This document shows positions 1 through 5,073 of a stretch of 7,543 nucleotides of DNA, piece by piece (within the stretch, counting starts at the first letter, position 1; the number at the start of each line of letters is the position of its first letter). Source of the DNA: an uncultured Bacteroidota bacterium. Lineage in GTDB: Bacteria; Bacteroidota; Ignavibacteria; UBA10030; UBA8401. The notes below the pieces were generated by a model that searched no databases, was not told the origin of the DNA, and worked only from the letters and a program-made list of their open reading frames with translations. The translations under genes were made by a program, and so were the position numbers. The stretch spans positions 1 to 7,543 of the forward strand of contig CALETH010000007.1 in NCBI GenBank assembly GCA_937920105.1, read 5' to 3'.

Positions 1-306
1 ATTTTCGCGTTCTAATTCACTCATCCTTTTATTATAATCCGCTCTTTTTATTTCATTTTTGACTTTTTGTAACTCTCCTTTTAATTCATTCATTCTTTTT
101 TTGTTTGTTTCAGTTCTTTCTTGAATAGTTTCCTTGTAACTTTCCCAATCTTTTCTTGATTCGGCTTTATTTTCTTGTTCTATTTCGCGCATTTCTTTTT
201 GAATTTCGCGGCTTTTTTCGATGGGTGGTTTATAGCAACCAGTTACAATTGCTGCTGTAATAAGTACTACAGCACTTAGGGTCAGGATAAAAATATTATT
301 TTTCAT
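1..306 (-). CDS. Putative lipoprotein with charged helical body (3' end beyond window)
   Basis: Reading leftward from the ATG at 306-304, the frame stays open for 102 codons to the window edge, so the C-terminus is missing. The protein starts with MKNN and a hydrophobic stretch (about residues 5-22), then a lipobox-like VTGC with Cys24 as the expected lipidation site. This suggests a signal peptidase II substrate anchored in a membrane. After a short linker (YKPPIEKS) the rest is rich in Glu, Lys, Arg, Gln and Asn with almost no Gly or Pro, which fits a long helix or coiled coil. There is no Shine-Dalgarno sequence in front of the ATG. It lies 76 bp downstream of the DUF892 gene on the same strand and could be co-transcribed with it. 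I do not recognise a specific family, and coiled-coil lipoproteins have many roles. Confidence 0.75.
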   Translation of the reverse strand, partial: MKNNIFILTLSAVVLITAAIVTGCYKPPIEKSREIQKEMREIEQENKAESRKDWESYKETIQERTETNKKRMNELKGELQKVKNEIKRADYNKRMSELEREN

Positions 307-382
307 AGTAGTATGGGTATTAAGTTATTATAATTATTATAGCGTTATTTAAGGTATTGATGTATTTTTTTACAATACTTTT

Positions 383-1012
383 CTACATTTTCTCATTCTT
401 TTTTGTTTTCTGTTCCTTGTCTCTATCATCTTTTTTATTTTTATCATCTCTCTTATTTCTATTATCTTCATTATCATCTTCATTATTTTCGTTATCTTCT
501 TCACCTTCATTCTCTTCATTGTTTTGCATTGCCTGAGGATTAATTTCTTCAGCAATTTCTGTGAGTTTTTTATCGGCTTCAGATTCTTCATCTAATGTTT
601 CAGAAAGTAAATCTTTTATTTTGTTATTTCCTAAAAGTTGTGCGTACGTAACAACACAGCCGTACCCTGCTATTTCATAATGTTCAACTTTTTGTGCAGC
701 GGAAATCAATGCTACATCCATAACTTCAGGGGTGCAATCTGCTTCCATAATTTCTTTACCCTCTTGAAGTAATCCTTCCATTGCGGAACATTTTTTACCG
801 CTCAGGGATTTTCCAAGTGTTTTAGAAATTTTATCAAGTCTATTGATTTGTTCTTCTGTTTGTTGCAAATGAGTTTCAAATGCTTCGCGAAGCTCTTCTG
901 AAGAAGCGGCTTTAATCATTTTTGGAAGAGCTTTAGTAATTTGTTTTTCTGCGCTATAAAGGTCTTTTAGACTCTCAAGAAGAAAATCTTGGAGTGTATT
1001 TAGCTTTGCCAT
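383..1012 (-). CDS. Ferritin-like DUF892 (YciE/YciF family) protein with charged C-terminal tail
   Basis: This 209-aa protein matches the DUF892/YciE-YciF family, four-helix ferritin-like proteins often linked to stress responses, whose reaction is not established. Visible hallmarks are the N-terminal DFLLESLKDLYSAEKQITKALP (residues 9-30), a Cys-containing KKCSAMEGLLQEG segment near 73-85, and the signature AQKVEHYEIAGYG (106-118) with Glu110, His111 and Glu113 as plausible metal ligands. The fold appears complete by about residue 163; family members are usually near 165 aa. Residues 166-209 form an extra tail, first rich in Glu/Asn/Asp and then mixed with Lys/Arg. The start is the only Met that keeps the conserved N-terminus. 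Like most genes here it has no clear Shine-Dalgarno sequence. It is divergent from fabD and upstream of the lipoprotein gene. Confidence 0.9.
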   Translation of the reverse strand: MAKLNTLQDFLLESLKDLYSAEKQITKALPKMIKAASSEELREAFETHLQQTEEQINRLDKISKTLGKSLSGKKCSAMEGLLQEGKEIMEADCTPEVMDVALISAAQKVEHYEIAGYGCVVTYAQLLGNNKIKDLLSETLDEESEADKKLTEIAEEINPQAMQNNEENEGEEDNENNEDDNEDNRNKRDDKNKKDDRDKEQKTKKNEKM

Positions 1013-1039
1013 AATTTTAGTGGTTTAGAATGGATAAAA

Positions 1040-1068
1040 TATTAAATTATTTTTGTATCATTTTACAA
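1040..1068 (-). promoter_or_regulatory. Candidate promoter of the DUF892 gene
   Basis: On the minus strand TTGTAA (complement of 1063-1068) is followed, after 17 bp, by TTAATA (complement of 1040-1045), about 28 bp before the start codon. The -35 half resembles the sigma-70 consensus, while the -10 match is weak. The 7-bp inverted repeat TATCATT/AATGATA (1056-1062/1071-1077) straddles the -35 box and could be an operator. In DNA this AT-rich such matches arise often by chance. Confidence 0.22.
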
Positions 1069-1236
1069 TGAATGATATACTTAATAAGAATAGCAAACCC
1101 TATGCCAAAAAAATAATCTAAAAACAGCAAAGTATCGCACATCACTTTTAAATTTTTTTTAATAATGAGAAAATGCCACATAATTTTTTTTGAATTTAGG
1201 AATAAGTAAAAAATATAAAAGATGAATAGGAGTTCG

Positions 1237-1265
1237 TTGTTTTTCATTCCCTATTAAATTATATT
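1237..1265 (+). promoter_or_regulatory. Candidate promoter of fabD
   Basis: TTGTTT (1237-1242) is spaced by 17 bp from TATATT (1260-1265), which differs from the TATAAT consensus at one base. Transcription would start near 1272, giving a leader of about 58 nt before the fabD ATG. The -35 match is partial, and lineages of this kind may use a different promoter consensus. Confidence 0.3.
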
Positions 1266-1329
1266 AAATTTTAATTTTTTATGATAAATGAAGAACTTTT
1301 AATATTTTTAAAAACTATCTTATTTCATA

Positions 1330-2232
1330 ATGAAAACAGCCTACATTTTCCCCGGACAAGGTTCGCAATATGTTGGAATGGCAAAAGATTTGTGCGAACG
1401 ATTTCCAACCGCAAAAAATCTGTTCACTCAAGCGGATTCTATTCTCGGATTTTCTCTTTCATCAATTTGTTTTAACGGACCTGAAGAGGAATTAAAACAA
1501 ACAAAAAATACTCAGCCGGCAATATTTCTTCACAGTGTTGCTGTGTGGAATATTGTACAGCCAAAAAATTGTGCAATGGTCGCCGGGCATTCTCTTGGAG
1601 AATATTCTGCATTAGTGGCAGCCGGTGCATTGCAATTTGAAGATGCTCTCAAACTTGTTCGTTTGCGTGGAGAACTTATGCAAAAAGCCGGAGAAGAAAA
1701 TCCCGGAACAATGGCTGCTATTGTTGGACTTGACCCAAAAATTGTTGGAGAAGTTTGTTGTACTGCGTGTACTACTGGTGTAGTGCAATCGGCAAATTTT
1801 AATTCTCCCGGACAAATTGTGATTTCCGGTTCGGTAGAAGGAGTTCGCAAAGCAATGGAATTAGCCAAAGAACGTGGAGCAAAATTGGTAAAAGAACTTG
1901 TGGTGAGCGGAGCGTTTCATTCTCCGTTAATGCAATCTGCAAAAGATTCTTTAAAAATTGCGTTGGATAAAACAACAATTCATGATGCAAAAATTCATGT
2001 CTATGCAAATGTAACGGCAAAGCCAGTACAAAAAGCAAATGAAATCCGCGAATTATTATTTGAACAAGTAACAAGTCCCGTACGATGGGAAGAGACAATC
2101 CAAAATATGTTCGCTGATGGTGCTGTAGATTTTGTAGAAATTGGACCAGGAAAAGTGTTGCAAGGTTTAGTAAAAAGAATTAATGCTGATGTGAAGATTG
2201 CTGGTGTGGATAAGGTTGGGGATGTGAAATAA
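1330..2232 (+). CDS. fabD: Malonyl-CoA:ACP transacylase FabD
   Basis: FabD moves the malonyl group from malonyl-CoA to the phosphopantetheine arm of ACP in the cytoplasm, supplying the extender unit for FabF. The 300-aa length is normal. The N-terminal FPGQGSQ (7-13) forms the oxyanion-hole region. The nucleophile Ser88 sits in GHSLGEYSAL (86-95), Arg113 in the RLRGELM segment is the expected carboxylate-binding arginine, and catalytic His197 lies in SGAFHSPLM. The C-terminal EIGPGKVL (270-277) is also typical. The ATG at 1330 gives the standard MKTAYIFPGQG start, without a Shine-Dalgarno sequence. The gene ends with tandem TAATAA stops. It begins the rightward series, and instead of fabG the next DNA is a decayed cassette that starts about 5 bp after the stop. 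No fabH or plsX precedes it. Confidence 0.97.
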   Translation: MKTAYIFPGQGSQYVGMAKDLCERFPTAKNLFTQADSILGFSLSSICFNGPEEELKQTKNTQPAIFLHSVAVWNIVQPKNCAMVAGHSLGEYSALVAAGALQFEDALKLVRLRGELMQKAGEENPGTMAAIVGLDPKIVGEVCCTACTTGVVQSANFNSPGQIVISGSVEGVRKAMELAKERGAKLVKELVVSGAFHSPLMQSAKDSLKIALDKTTIHDAKIHVYANVTAKPVQKANEIRELLFEQVTSPVRWEETIQNMFADGAVDFVEIGPGKVLQGLVKRINADVKIAGVDKVGDVK

Positions 2233-2237
2233 TAAAT

Positions 2238-2582
2238 TTGATTCATGAAGATGGCAGTAAAACTATTTTTGTTTATGATAAGGATAATTGTTTAGTAGAA
2301 CGCCATTTTCAAAATGAAACTACAATTTTTTATTATTAATATGATAAACATGGGAATAATATTGAAGTAAAAATCAAAAAAGAAAACGGAGAAAAAATTT
2401 GGAGATTGGTATTTTTATACGATGAAAATAATAAAAAGATAGAACAACATGAATTCAATAAGGAAAATAAATTAATCTATAAACATTCTTATGATTATAG
2501 TAATCCTGATGGAAAAATTCAGGTAAAAATTTTTGATAAAAACAATATTTTAATAAAAGAAAATTTAGAAGATTTTATATAA
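2238..2582 (+). pseudogene. Decayed upstream copy of the YD-repeat-like gene
   Basis: This stretch reads in one frame as a second version of the protein at 2733-3098. By hand alignment, 73 of 114 aligned codons give the same residue (about 64%), including KTIFVYDKDNC, HEFNKEN and VKIFDKN. Three defects stand out. The first five codons, including ATG, are missing, so translation could begin only at a TTG (2238-2240). A TAA at 2337-2339 replaces the CAA (Gln41) of the intact copy. Two codons are deleted after the FQ at residues 29-30. Beyond the TAA the frame remains open to the original TAA at 2580-2582, which suggests that inactivation is recent or due to a single base change. Homology begins about 5 bp after the fabD stop. 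A sequencing error at 2337 cannot be excluded, but the missing start would remain. Confidence 0.82.
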
Positions 2583-2680
2583 TGCAAAAAATTTCTAACT
2601 ACACAATAGACCCAATTCTTTTTCAAAAAAGTTTTTCTAAAGGTTGCGAACCATTCAAATGTGAATATGTACAGAAATAA
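2582..2680 (+). pseudogene. Truncated copy of the cysteine-cluster protein gene
   Basis: The ATG at 2582 overlaps the preceding TAA (TAATG), exactly as in the intact copy downstream. The 32 codons before TAA (2678-2680) match the N-terminus of the intact 192-aa protein: 24 of the first 28 residues are identical (shared TIDP, LFQKSFSK, PFKCE). The match breaks just after PFKCE, before the CC pair of the cysteine cluster, so no functional protein is expected. Most of the base differences in the aligned part are silent, which suggests the gene was under purifying selection before it broke. In the same frame, 2669-2728 weakly resembles residues 40-59 of the intact protein (shared K, L, HK and D), so an internal deletion of about 11 codons is possible. 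Confidence 0.8.
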
Positions 2681-2705
2681 AACTTATTGAAACATAAATT
2701 GTATC

Positions 2706-2722
2706 ATCAAAATGATTTTGAT
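2706..2722. repeat. Short perfect inverted repeat upstream of the YD-repeat-like gene
   Basis: ATCAAAA (2706-2712) and TTTTGAT (2716-2722) form a perfect 7-bp inverted repeat around TGA, ending 10 bp before the ATG at 2733. It could be an operator or a small hairpin affecting initiation. It lies between a possible TTGTAT (2699-2704) and TAAAAT (2722-2727) promoter pair with 17-bp spacing, which would make the transcript nearly leaderless. Chance is a real alternative in such AT-rich DNA. Confidence 0.35.
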
Positions 2723-2732
2723 AAAATAACTT

Positions 2733-3098
2733 ATGCGAACAGAAGAAGTAATTCATAAAAGTGGTAGAAAAACCATTTTTGTTTATGATAAAGATAATTG
2801 TGTAATAGAACGCTATTTTCAAGATGGCAAAGAAACTACAATTTCTTATTATCAATATGATAAAAATGGTAATAAGATTGAAATAATTATCAAACAAGAA
2901 GATGGCAAACAAGTTTGGAAACTGTTTTTTATATATGATGAAAAAAATAGAAAAGTAGAACTACATGAATTTAACAAAGAAAATCTAATAGTCTATAAAA
3001 ATTATTATGATTATAACAATCCCAATGGAAAAATCCATGTAAAAATTTTTGATAAAAATGATAATTTAATTGAAGAAAGTTTAAAAAATTCCATATAA
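2733..3098 (+). CDS. YD-repeat-like hypothetical protein (intact cassette copy)
   Basis: This 121-aa protein consists almost entirely of short units of the type [YF]D-x-x-(N/G)-N-x-x-x-E: VYDKDNCVIER (17-27), QYDKNGNKIEI (41-51), IYDEKNRKVEL (67-77), DYNNPNGKIHV (93-103) and IFDKNDNLIEE (105-115), the first four spaced about 25 residues apart. The pattern resembles the YD (RHS-type) repeats that build beta-strand shells, but it is far too short to form the large RHS shell and has no signal peptide or membrane segment. The function is unknown. The stop codon shares its last A with the ATG of the next gene, indicating translational coupling. It looks more A+T-rich than the fab genes around it and is the intact member of a tandem pair, which suggests later insertion between fabD and fabG. 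There is no Shine-Dalgarno sequence. Confidence 0.75.
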   Translation: MRTEEVIHKSGRKTIFVYDKDNCVIERYFQDGKETTISYYQYDKNGNKIEIIIKQEDGKQVWKLFFIYDEKNRKVELHEFNKENLIVYKNYYDYNNPNGKIHVKIFDKNDNLIEESLKNSI

Positions 3099-3676
3099 TG
3101 CAAAAAATCTCAAAATACACAATAGACCCAGTACTCTTTCAAAAAAGTTTTTCCAAAAGTTGTGGACCCTTCAAATGTGAGTCCGTGTGTTGCAGTTCCG
3201 GCGTATTTGCTGATGTGAAAGAAAAAGAAGTCATACTTTCGCATAAAGAATCCATAAAAAAATATATGGATGAAACACAAACAACTGATGATACACAATG
3301 GTTTGAACAACACATAGAAGAAGACCAAGATTTTCCATCCGGAAAAGCAATCGGGACAAATGTCCATAATAATAAATGCGTCTTTTTACGAAAAGACGGA
3401 ATGTGCAGTATTCAAGTCATGTCCACCGAGCAAGGAATGGGAAAATGGGCAATCAAACCATTTTATTGTATTGCATTTCCGATTACCGTTGTAGATGGTG
3501 TGCTGACGTTTGATGATTATCAAGATGGAAAAACACAATGCTGCTCATTACAATCCACAAAAGATTCTCATGAACAACCATTAGTAGATTCTTGCAAAGA
3601 AGAATTAGAATATATTTTAGGAAAAGAAGGATATCAATCTTTAATGGAAAATTATCAATCGGAAATTAGAAAATAG
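3098..3676 (+). CDS. Cysteine-cluster protein, DUF3109/YkgJ-like
   Basis: A 192-aa soluble protein with ten cysteines. Four form an N-terminal cluster in CGPFKCESVCC (Cys22, 27, 31, 32). The others are Cys94 (NNKCVFL), Cys103 (DGMCSIQ), Cys124 (KPFYCIAFP), Cys148/149 (QCC) and Cys166. The arrangement of a C-x4-C-x3-CC cluster, then KCVFL-x5-GxC, then KPFxCxAFP fits the DUF3109/YkgJ-type cysteine-cluster proteins, thought to bind a metal ion or an iron-sulfur centre; the biochemical role is not known. I assign the family from memory of its motif order. Its ATG overlaps the previous stop codon by one base, so translation is probably coupled to the YD-repeat-like gene. A truncated relative lies at 2582-2680. 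fabG follows after 107 bp. Confidence 0.8.
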   Translation: MQKISKYTIDPVLFQKSFSKSCGPFKCESVCCSSGVFADVKEKEVILSHKESIKKYMDETQTTDDTQWFEQHIEEDQDFPSGKAIGTNVHNNKCVFLRKDGMCSIQVMSTEQGMGKWAIKPFYCIAFPITVVDGVLTFDDYQDGKTQCCSLQSTKDSHEQPLVDSCKEELEYILGKEGYQSLMENYQSEIRK

Positions 3677-3751
3677 AATTCGGAATTTAGAATGTAGGAG
3701 AGAGAAGTTAGAATTTAGTATTTTATTTTTCGAATTTAATTCATCAGAATT

Positions 3752-3778
3752 TAATCATACTAATCATAATAATCATAC
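3752..3778 (+). repeat. Three 9-bp tandem repeats in the fabG leader
   Basis: TAATCATAC (3752-3760), TAATCATAA (3761-3769) and TAATCATAC (3770-3778) stand head to tail and end 5 bp before the fabG ATG, where a Shine-Dalgarno sequence would normally be. The repeat may arise by replication slippage. Any effect on fabG translation is inference. Confidence 0.7.
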
Positions 3779-3783
3779 ACATC

Positions 3784-4518
3784 ATGGTCAAAATAGCCTT
3801 AGTAACCGGCGGTTCACGCGGAATCGGAAAATCCATCGCAATTGAATTAGCAAAATCAGGAGCAGATATTGCATTCACCTATCATAGTGCGAAAGAGCAA
3901 GCCGATGCAGTGGTTGCAGAAATTCAAGCACTGGGAAGAAAAGCCGTTGCGTATCAATCCGATGCAGCAAATGCAACGCAAACAGAAGAAGTTGTTCAAA
4001 ACATTTTGAAAGAATTTGGCAAAATTGATATTTTAGTTAATAACGCTGGTATTACCAAAGATGGATTGCTCATGCGTCTTTCCGAACAAGATTGGGATGA
4101 TGTCATTGATACCAACTTGAAAAGTGTTTTTAATTTTACAAAATCAGTTTCTCGCTCCATGATGAGTCAGCGAGAAGGAAAAATTATCAATATCACTTCC
4201 GTCGTTGGAGTTATTGGAAATCCCGGACAGTCTAATTATGTTGCATCCAAAGCCGGTGTGATTGGATTTACAAAATCAATCGCCAAAGAACTCGCATCTC
4301 GCAATATTCAAGTCAATGCTGTTGCCCCAGGTTTTGTTGATACAGATATGACAGAAAAGTTGAATGATAAACAAAAAGAAGTTATCTTATCTATGATTCC
4401 GATGAAACGAACAGCAAAACCGGAAGAAATTGCTTCAGTAGTATGTTTTCTCGCATCAGCATCAGCAAGTTACATCACAGGTCAAGTGTTGTGTGTTGAT
4501 GGCGGAATGGTAATGTGA
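3784..4518 (+). CDS. fabG: 3-oxoacyl-[ACP] reductase FabG
   Basis: FabG carries out the NADPH-dependent reduction of 3-oxoacyl-ACP to 3-hydroxyacyl-ACP, the first reduction of each elongation round. The 244-aa protein is a standard short-chain dehydrogenase/reductase. It has the Rossmann glycine motif TGGSRGIG (8-15), Asp60 at the adenine-binding position, NNAG (86-89), and catalytic Asn111, Ser139 (NITSV), Tyr152 and Lys156 (YVASK). PGFVDTDMT (182-190) and the C-terminal ITGQVLCVDGGM are typical of FabG rather than of other SDRs. The ATG at 3784 gives the usual MVKIALVTGG start; there is no Shine-Dalgarno sequence, and a 9-bp tandem repeat occupies that place. It is separated from fabD by about 1.55 kb of cassette DNA and followed by two palindromic repeats before acpP. 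Confidence 0.97.
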   Translation: MVKIALVTGGSRGIGKSIAIELAKSGADIAFTYHSAKEQADAVVAEIQALGRKAVAYQSDAANATQTEEVVQNILKEFGKIDILVNNAGITKDGLLMRLSEQDWDDVIDTNLKSVFNFTKSVSRSMMSQREGKIINITSVVGVIGNPGQSNYVASKAGVIGFTKSIAKELASRNIQVNAVAPGFVDTDMTEKLNDKQKEVILSMIPMKRTAKPEEIASVVCFLASASASYITGQVLCVDGGMVM

Positions 4519-4567
4519 GAAAATCAAAAATGAAAAATTAAAGAGCAAAAATGTTTTTTTCACAAGT

Positions 4568-4607
4568 GTCATGCCCGTCCCGACAAGTCGGGATTATCGG
4601 GCATCCA
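4568..4607 (+). repeat. Palindromic interspersed repeat, copy 1
   Basis: Starts with GTCATGCCCG and ends with CGGGCATCCA. The outer stem ATGCCCG/CGGGCAT (4571-4577/4598-4604) encloses an inner hairpin TCCCGAC/GTCGGGA (4578-4584/4587-4593). Relative to the other copies the outer stem has a compensated change (T-A pair to G-C), which supports selection on, or copying of, the folded form. It begins 49 bp after the fabG stop and could also act in 3'-end formation. Confidence 0.85.
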
Positions 4608-4615
4608 GAAAAATA

Positions 4616-4671
4616 GATTCCCGCTAAACTTGTCCTCAAATGTTTTTATTGAGGAAACGTGCGGGAATGAC
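4616..4671 (-). repeat. Palindromic interspersed repeat, copy 2 (inverted)
   Basis: Read on the minus strand it begins GTCATTCCCGCA and ends TTTAGCGGGAATC, the same ends as the copies after fabF and the PorV-like gene. The outer stem is ATTCCCGC/GCGGGAAT (4617-4624/4661-4668). The interior carries its own hairpin, TCCTCAA/TTGAGGA (4633-4639/4649-4655). It is 8 bp from copy 1 and in opposite orientation, and together they fill much of the fabG-acpP gap. Confidence 0.85.
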
Positions 4672-4734
4672 GAAATTAAAATTTTTATAAAATAAAGCGA
4701 AATTAATTAACAAATATTTATTCAATAATTTTTT

Positions 4735-4739
4735 AGGAG
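4735..4739 (+). promoter_or_regulatory. Strong Shine-Dalgarno sequence of acpP
   Basis: AGGAG lies 9 bp before the ATG at 4749. It is one of only two clear Shine-Dalgarno sequences in the window, fixes the acpP start, and fits the high ACP output cells usually need. Confidence 0.85.
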
Positions 4740-4748
4740 ATATATACA

Positions 4749-5003
4749 ATGGTAGATGTAGAACAAAAAGTGAAAGAAATCATCATAGAAAAACTTCGTG
4801 TGGAAGAATCACAAGTAACACCAGCAGCATCATTAGTGAATGACCTTGGTGCAGATTCTTTAGATGTAGTGGATTTGTTAATGGCTTTTGAAGGTGCATT
4901 TACAACACCAACATTTAAAATGGAAATTCCCGATACCGATGCAGAAAAAATTGCTACCGTTGGTGATATAGTAAAATATATTAATGGAAAACTTCCTGCA
5001 TAA
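4749..5003 (+). CDS. acpP: Acyl carrier protein with a 5-residue loop insertion
   Basis: ACP is the small acidic cytoplasmic carrier that holds the growing acyl chain on a 4'-phosphopantetheine arm. The attachment site is Ser37 in GADSLDVVDLL (34-44), at the start of helix II. The remaining landmarks are a charged helix I, MEIPDTDAEKI (58-68), and the C-terminal TVGDIVKYING. At 84 aa it is slightly longer than the usual 77-80. The excess maps to the segment after helix II: GAFTTPTFKMEIPD (49-62), where family members usually have a form like xxFxxEIPD. Removing five residues (52-56) restores ordinary spacing. On the DNA the extra 15 bp is bounded by CATTTA at 4897-4902 and 4912-4917. Positions 49-50 are Gly-Ala, where E. 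coli AcpP has two Glu that help recognition by partner enzymes. A terminator follows 23 bp downstream. Confidence 0.97.
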   Translation: MVDVEQKVKEIIIEKLRVEESQVTPAASLVNDLGADSLDVVDLLMAFEGAFTTPTFKMEIPDTDAEKIATVGDIVKYINGKLPA

Positions 5004-5026
5004 TATTTTTGTAAACATTCATTATA

Positions 5027-5060
5027 GCCAACTCTAAATTATAGAGTTGGCATTATTTTT
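5027..5060 (+). terminator. Intrinsic terminator between acpP and fabF
   Basis: GCCAACTCTA (5027-5036) pairs perfectly with TAGAGTTGGC (5042-5051) across a 5-nt AATTA loop, followed by ATTATTTTT. The 10-bp stem and T-rich tail are typical of Rho-independent termination. It ends 13 bp before the fabF ATG, so fabF must be transcribed by read-through or from its own nearby promoter. Confidence 0.8.
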
Positions 5061-5073
5061 ATCCTCAAATCTT

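Larger units (their letters stand above)
1013..1329. other. AT-rich divergent intergenic region, no convincing gene
   Basis: This 317-bp stretch separates the leftward DUF892 gene from rightward fabD and must hold the promoters of both. It is extremely AT-rich. I see candidate promoter elements at each end, a short inverted repeat near 1056-1077, and two ATTAAATT units around 1253-1268. A 66-codon leftward frame (1047-1247) rich in Phe, Ile, Leu, Lys and Tyr is open here, but its composition is what random AT-rich DNA would give. No tRNA or other structured RNA was recognised. Confidence 0.6.

Noticed and set aside
354..378. GTATTG ... CAATAC inverted repeat after the DUF892 gene as a terminator
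   Set aside because: The stem is only 6 bp, AT-rich, with a 13-nt loop and no proper T-run; it may be chance.
1047..1247. 66-codon leftward frame of hydrophobic and aromatic residues in the divergent intergenic region
   Set aside because: Its composition is what AT-rich DNA gives by chance, its only purine-rich site touches the ATG with no spacing, and it runs through the candidate promoter areas of both neighbours. A small membrane protein is not excluded but not supported.
1530..1868. Open reverse frames inside fabD and fabF
   Set aside because: They are antisense to well-conserved coding sequence and their translations show no family features.
2733..3098. Toxin-immunity role for the duplicated YD-repeat-like genes
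   Set aside because: Tandem diverged copies can suggest immunity genes, but there is no RHS toxin, secretion gene or toxin domain nearby, so the idea has no support in this window.
4568..4671. CRISPR array or attachment sites from the clustered repeats
   Set aside because: The copies are palindromic, in opposite orientation, with no regular spacers, cas genes or integrase; an interspersed palindromic repeat explains them.
5047..5073. TTG at 5047 as the fabF start
   Set aside because: It lies inside the right arm of the acpP terminator hairpin and adds nine residues not typical of FabF; ATG 5074 or 5092 fits better.
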